A stretch of DNA of 64,000 nucleotides from Luteibaculum sp964627445 (lineage in GTDB: Bacteria > Bacteroidota > Bacteroidia > Flavobacteriales_D > Luteibaculaceae). The notes under the pieces are model-generated. The model had not been told where the DNA came from. It saw only the letters and a program-made list of their open reading frames with translations, and did not search any database. The DNA is taken from assembly GCA_964627445.1 (NCBI GenBank), contig CAZVJF010000006.1:124001-188000 (forward strand), read 5' to 3'. This document shows, piece by piece, positions 60,726 through 64,000 of the stretch (within the stretch, counting starts at the first letter, position 1; every line of letters starts with the position of its first letter). The translations under genes and the position numbers were made by a program.

Positions 60726-63700
60726 TGGTACCCGTAATCTGCTCACCATATTTCTCTTGGTAATCTTGGGTTGTAAACTGAATGGTATAAGCATAAACCC
60801 CCGGATTGAGCAAGGTGTTTTTGAATCTTCCATCCCATGAGAAATCTGGTTCTGTAGCGCTAAAAACCATATTGCCCCAGCGATTGAATATTTTGATACT
60901 GAAATCGCTCACCGTACAATTTTGGGATGTAATTTCGAACCGTTCGTTGTATGAATCTCCATTGGGTGAAAAGGAGTTCGGGATGAAAAAAGGTTGTTCA
61001 CAAGTGTGAAATTCGTGCTGTATATCCAGGGTGTCTGTGCAAATGTCTTTTGTAATTATAGCGCGATACAACCCGTTCTTTTCCGGGGTAACGGAACGTT
61101 CGGTACTCAAAAAGATTCCGGGGCTGTATACGTATTCATAGTAATACCACTGGTATGTATCGTTGCCTTGGGCTATGGTAATTTCGTCATTGGTTTCCGT
61201 TACCTCAGTGTCTAGCTGAATCAAGGTTAAATCTAGAGTAACTACGGAGTCACAGCCGTTTTCTCCTGCGATTACCGCACTGTAGGATCCGGAGGATGTT
61301 AGGGTTTTAAATCCTTCCGGCCAGTAATAGGATTCTCCACATTCCGTACGCTGTTCTTGTCCGTATGTAGTAGGAAGTATCGTTAGGTCTAAAGTTAGTG
61401 TACTATCACAACCCGATTGGGTTGAAAGATCAGCGGTGTAAATACCACTTTGCGTGTAGGTGTTTCCCGTTGCGGGCCAGGTGTATGTGTTGCAGTACGT
61501 TCTTTCTATTTCCTCAAAGTAGGGTTGGTTTATGGTAAGATCGAGGATGTAAATAGAGTCACATCCATTGGCTCTGGTGTAAACTACAGAATCAAGGGTG
61601 CTTTTTGTATAGGTTGTCCCATTCTGGCTCCAGGTGTAAGTCTCGCAAGCAACCACAGGCTCTGTTTGTTTGAATACAGGTAGAATTGTTAGCTCTAGGG
61701 TATGCACAGAATCGCAACCCAGGGCATTGGTGTAAGTGGATGTATACTCGCCAGACTCGTAATAAAAGCTGCCTGTTTCTGTCCAAAAATAGCGATCGCA
61801 AGAGGTGACCTGAGTAGGAATGTTGTTGCTATATCGCAAGGAAAGGTCGAGATCGATAATGCTATCGCAGCCTACATTATTTTGAAGTGTTGCAGAATAC
61901 TGGCCCGACTGGGATAACCATGTTTCTGTTGCGTCCCAATAAAAAGAATCGCATGCGGTTTCAAAAACAGTGTAGCGATCAGAATTTAGCAGGGTCAAAT
62001 CTATGATGATTACCGAGTCGCAACCTGCTCTGTTGGTTAACGTGCCAGTGTATCTACCAGAATTTTCATAGCGTATTCCCGTTACTGGCCAGGTGTAGAA
62101 ATCGCAGGCGACTATTTCTTCGGTAACCCTATCGCTATTGCGTATTTGTAAATCTAGCAGGTGCACAGTGTAACATCCAGCAGCGTTGCTGGTAGTATCT
62201 CGGTACAATCCAGTAGTGGTATAGGTTTGTTGGCTTTGTGGCCAGAAGTATTGATCGCATGCGGATACAACGGTCGTATCTCGAGGAGACGCGTTTATGG
62301 TTAAGTTTAATACATGCACACTGTCGCAATTGAATCGATTGGTGTAGGTTTGGAAGTATTGACCGCTGTTTGTGTATGTTAATCCGGTTTCTTCCCAGAA
62401 GTATTGGTTACAGGCTGAAACCGTAAACGGAACACTATCTGATAAAATGGTTAAATCAAGAATCCGTATAGAGTCGCATCCATTGCTACCGGGGTACGCT
62501 TTTTCGTATTTCCCTGTGCGATTGTAGGTTTCATTAGTTTCATCCCAGAGGTAAGGCGTGCATTGTGCAATCTGCTCTGTAATGCGTTGGGTTGCATCTA
62601 CCGTTAATACCAGGGTCCTTACGGAGTCACATCCTGTAGCAGACTGATATACCTTGGAGTAGTTACCGCTCTGAGAATAGGTTATACCCGTCTCATCCCA
62701 GAAATAACTTGGGCCACATTCAACTATGGTGTTTACCAATTCTTGGGTGGGTTCTACGGTCAGGACTAACTCCAAGATGGAGTCACAACCCAAGCGACTG
62801 GTATACACTTTTTGGTAGGTACCGCTTTCGAGGTAAGTTTCTCCCGTTTCCGGCCAAAGATATTGATCGCATCCAGTAATAGTTTGCGTATTTCGGTGAA
62901 TAGGGTTAATGGTTAAGCGAAGTGTTATGGTGCTGTCGCAACCAAATTGATTGGTAAAAGTAGCTTTGTAGCTACCCGAAGTTTCGTAGGTTTCTTCTGT
63001 GCTGTCCCAATAATAGCTGCCACATGCGGTAACTTCTTGCTCTAAGTTATCGGGTTCTTTAAAGGTAAGCTCCATTCGGATGATGCTATCACAACCGAAT
63101 TGATTTTGTAGCGTAGCGGTATATGTACCGTCTTCGGTATAGGTTTGGCCGTTAGCGCTCCAATAATAACTATCCTCACACGCAAAAACAGTCTGGTTTT
63201 GCTCGTGAACCGGGTTTATGACGAGATTCAGGGTCACCACGCTGTCGCAGTTGTCTTTATTCGTGAGAACCCCTGTGTATATCCCAGACTCTGTGTAAAC
63301 TCTGCGTGTTGTTTTCCAATAGTAGCGATCACAAGCCACAACTTCCTCAACCCCAGTATTACTAAAATTGAAATCAAGTTCCAGCCTATGGATCGAATCA
63401 CATCCAAACTGACTGGTAAAGTGCTCTTCTACTACCGTGTTTTGGTAGTAGGTGATACCATTTACAGGCCATGTATACTCCGTTTGGTCGCATAAATGGA
63501 TGTCATCGGTGTAGGTTTTGTCTCTGTAAATGAAAAGGGATAGTCTTATGGTGCTATCGCAATTTTGAGAGCTGGGTATGGTGGTGGTATAAAATCCCGA
63601 TTCGGTGTACAATTGGTTATTTGCCGACCAACGGTATTCGTTACAGGCAGCTTCTGTTATGTTTACGAATTGACTCTTATTAATGGTTAAGTTAAGCGTT

Positions 63701-64000
63701 TCAGTGCTATCACACCCAAATCGATTTAGAAAAGAGGCAGTATAGGTTCCGCTATTGTTGTAGTTTCTGCCAGAACTAGGCCAGAAGTACCGGTCGCACG
63801 CGGTAACGTTTTTTTCAACTGCATCACTATGGCCCAAGACCAGATTCAGTGTATGTACTGAATCGCAGCCGGTTTTAAAGGAGGTGTATCTTGCTCTATA
63901 GGTGCCAGAAGCAGTGTATGTAACATTATTCTCTGGCCAGGTGTAAGAGGGTTCGTCACATAAGGTTACGTTATCGGCCGGAATGGGGTTTAAATTAAGT
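60709..64000 (-). CDS. Giant secreted repeat protein with T9SS type B sorting domain, 5' part beyond the window
   Basis: At least 1096 codons, open to the right edge with no start in view; the TTG at 63837 is internal. It is built of about 50-residue repeats: ACDxYxWxxTGxxYxxSGxYxxxxxNxxGCDSxxxLxLTI. Eighteen are readable, and the two Cys of each probably pair. A linker domain and the gliding-motility-type C-terminus (FIPNSFSPNGDSYNERFEI and the final GEQITGTIRLLK) mark it as a T9SS type B substrate. It is likely a cell-surface adhesin. Repeat 11 has GCYT where the others have GCDS. Confidence 0.9.
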   Translation of the reverse strand, partial: LNLNPIPADNVTLCDEPSYTWPENNVTYTASGTYRARYTSFKTGCDSVHTLNLVLGHSDAVEKNVTACDRYFWPSSGRNYNNSGTYTASFLNRFGCDSTETLNLTINKSQFVNITEAACNEYRWSANNQLYTESGFYTTTIPSSQNCDSTIRLSLFIYRDKTYTDDIHLCDQTEYTWPVNGITYYQNTVVEEHFTSQFGCDSIHRLELDFNFSNTGVEEVVACDRYYWKTTRRVYTESGIYTGVLTNKDNCDSVVTLNLVINPVHEQNQTVFACEDSYYWSANGQTYTEDGTYTATLQNQFGCDSIIRMELTFKEPDNLEQEVTACGSYYWDSTEETYETSGSYKATFTNQFGCDSTITLRLTINPIHRNTQTITGCDQYLWPETGETYLESGTYQKVYTSRLGCDSILELVLTVEPTQELVNTIVECGPSYFWDETGITYSQSGNYSKVYQSATGCDSVRTLVLTVDATQRITEQIAQCTPYLWDETNETYNRTGKYEKAYPGSNGCDSIRILDLTILSDSVPFTVSACNQYFWEETGLTYTNSGQYFQTYTNRFNCDSVHVLNLTINASPRDTTVVSACDQYFWPQSQQTYTTTGLYRDTTSNAAGCYTVHLLDLQIRNSDRVTEEIVACDFYTWPVTGIRYENSGRYTGTLTNRAGCDSVIIIDLTLLNSDRYTVFETACDSFYWDATETWLSQSGQYSATLQNNVGCDSIIDLDLSLRYSNNIPTQVTSCDRYFWTETGSFYYESGEYTSTYTNALGCDSVHTLELTILPVFKQTEPVVACETYTWSQNGTTYTKSTLDSVVYTRANGCDSIYILDLTINQPYFEEIERTYCNTYTWPATGNTYTQSGIYTADLSTQSGCDSTLTLDLTILPTTYGQEQRTECGESYYWPEGFKTLTSSGSYSAVIAGENGCDSVVTLDLTLIQLDTEVTETNDEITIAQGNDTYQWYYYEYVYSPGIFLSTERSVTPEKNGLYRAIITKDICTDTLDIQHEFHTCEQPFFIPNSFSPNGDSYNERFEITSQNCTVSDFSIKIFNRWGNMVFSATEPDFSWDGRFKNTLLNPGVYAYTIQFTTQDYQEKYGEQITGTIRLLK

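Noticed and set aside
1..64000. A complete prophage or conjugative element
   Set aside because: No integrase, terminase, capsid, relaxase or T4SS gene is visible. Mobility signs are limited to the cassette island, IS110 tails and MITE-like repeats.

Overview
The window comes from a Bacteroidota chromosome, most likely a Flavobacteriales-like marine lineage. The signs are type IX secretion (T9SS) C-terminal sorting domains of type A and type B, SprB-type and GEVED/FN3 repeat proteins, Bacteroidota promoter boxes (TTTG, about 19 bases, TAnnTTTG), very few Shine-Dalgarno sequences, and an arginine operon with a Bacteroidota-type acyl-ornithine carbamoyltransferase. No organism name can be given from the sequence alone.

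Layout. 0-8.6 kb: the end of a sigma-54 activator, a DUF4260 gene, a PD-(D/E)xK-like nuclease gene, an OmpA lipoprotein with a coiled-coil partner, Hsp15, a Spy-like protein, thioredoxin and a DUF58 gene. 8.6-9.0 kb: tRNA-Asp preceded by a broken partial copy of itself. 9-28.5 kb: secreted T9SS proteases (one S8, two tandem M43), remains of an SPFH gene, folE, a histidine-heptad lipoprotein and citrate synthase. 28.5-38.2 kb: a secreted thioredoxin, a peptide-scavenging operon (DPP IV plus two POT transporters), lipoamide dehydrogenase and an M61 peptidase. 38.2-39.8 kb: a lipoprotein gene flanked by a 61-bp direct repeat, with the 3' end of a dead mscL.

40-52.6 kb is the most unusual part. 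Three tightly packed genes encode a PhoU-phosphotransferase fusion, an ATP-grasp enzyme and an HprK-related kinase. About 6.5 kb further on, two genes on the other strand encode a metallophosphoesterase with an amphi-Trp-like C-terminal domain and a histidine phosphatase. Together these look like a GAK-type (grasp / amphi-Trp / kinase) phosphotransfer locus. Between the halves lies an accessory island of small minus-strand genes (toxin-antitoxin, DUF2071, membrane proteins) bounded by GTTGG/CCAAC core sites and attC-like imperfect inverted repeats. Three IS110-family 3' tails sit at the core sites. The island resembles an integrase-less integron cassette cluster. A LytTR regulator and an S41 peptidase lie inside it.

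52.6-53.7 kb holds MITE-like elements made of CGCAAAG heptamers around a GxxExxY gene. 53.7-60.7 kb holds a secreted esterase and a contracted arginine operon (GNAT, argG, argF', argE, argH; no argC, argD or argB). The right edge is a very large T9SS type B protein with at least 18 Cys-paired repeats, whose 5' end lies beyond the window. It overlaps argH tail to tail by 17 bp.
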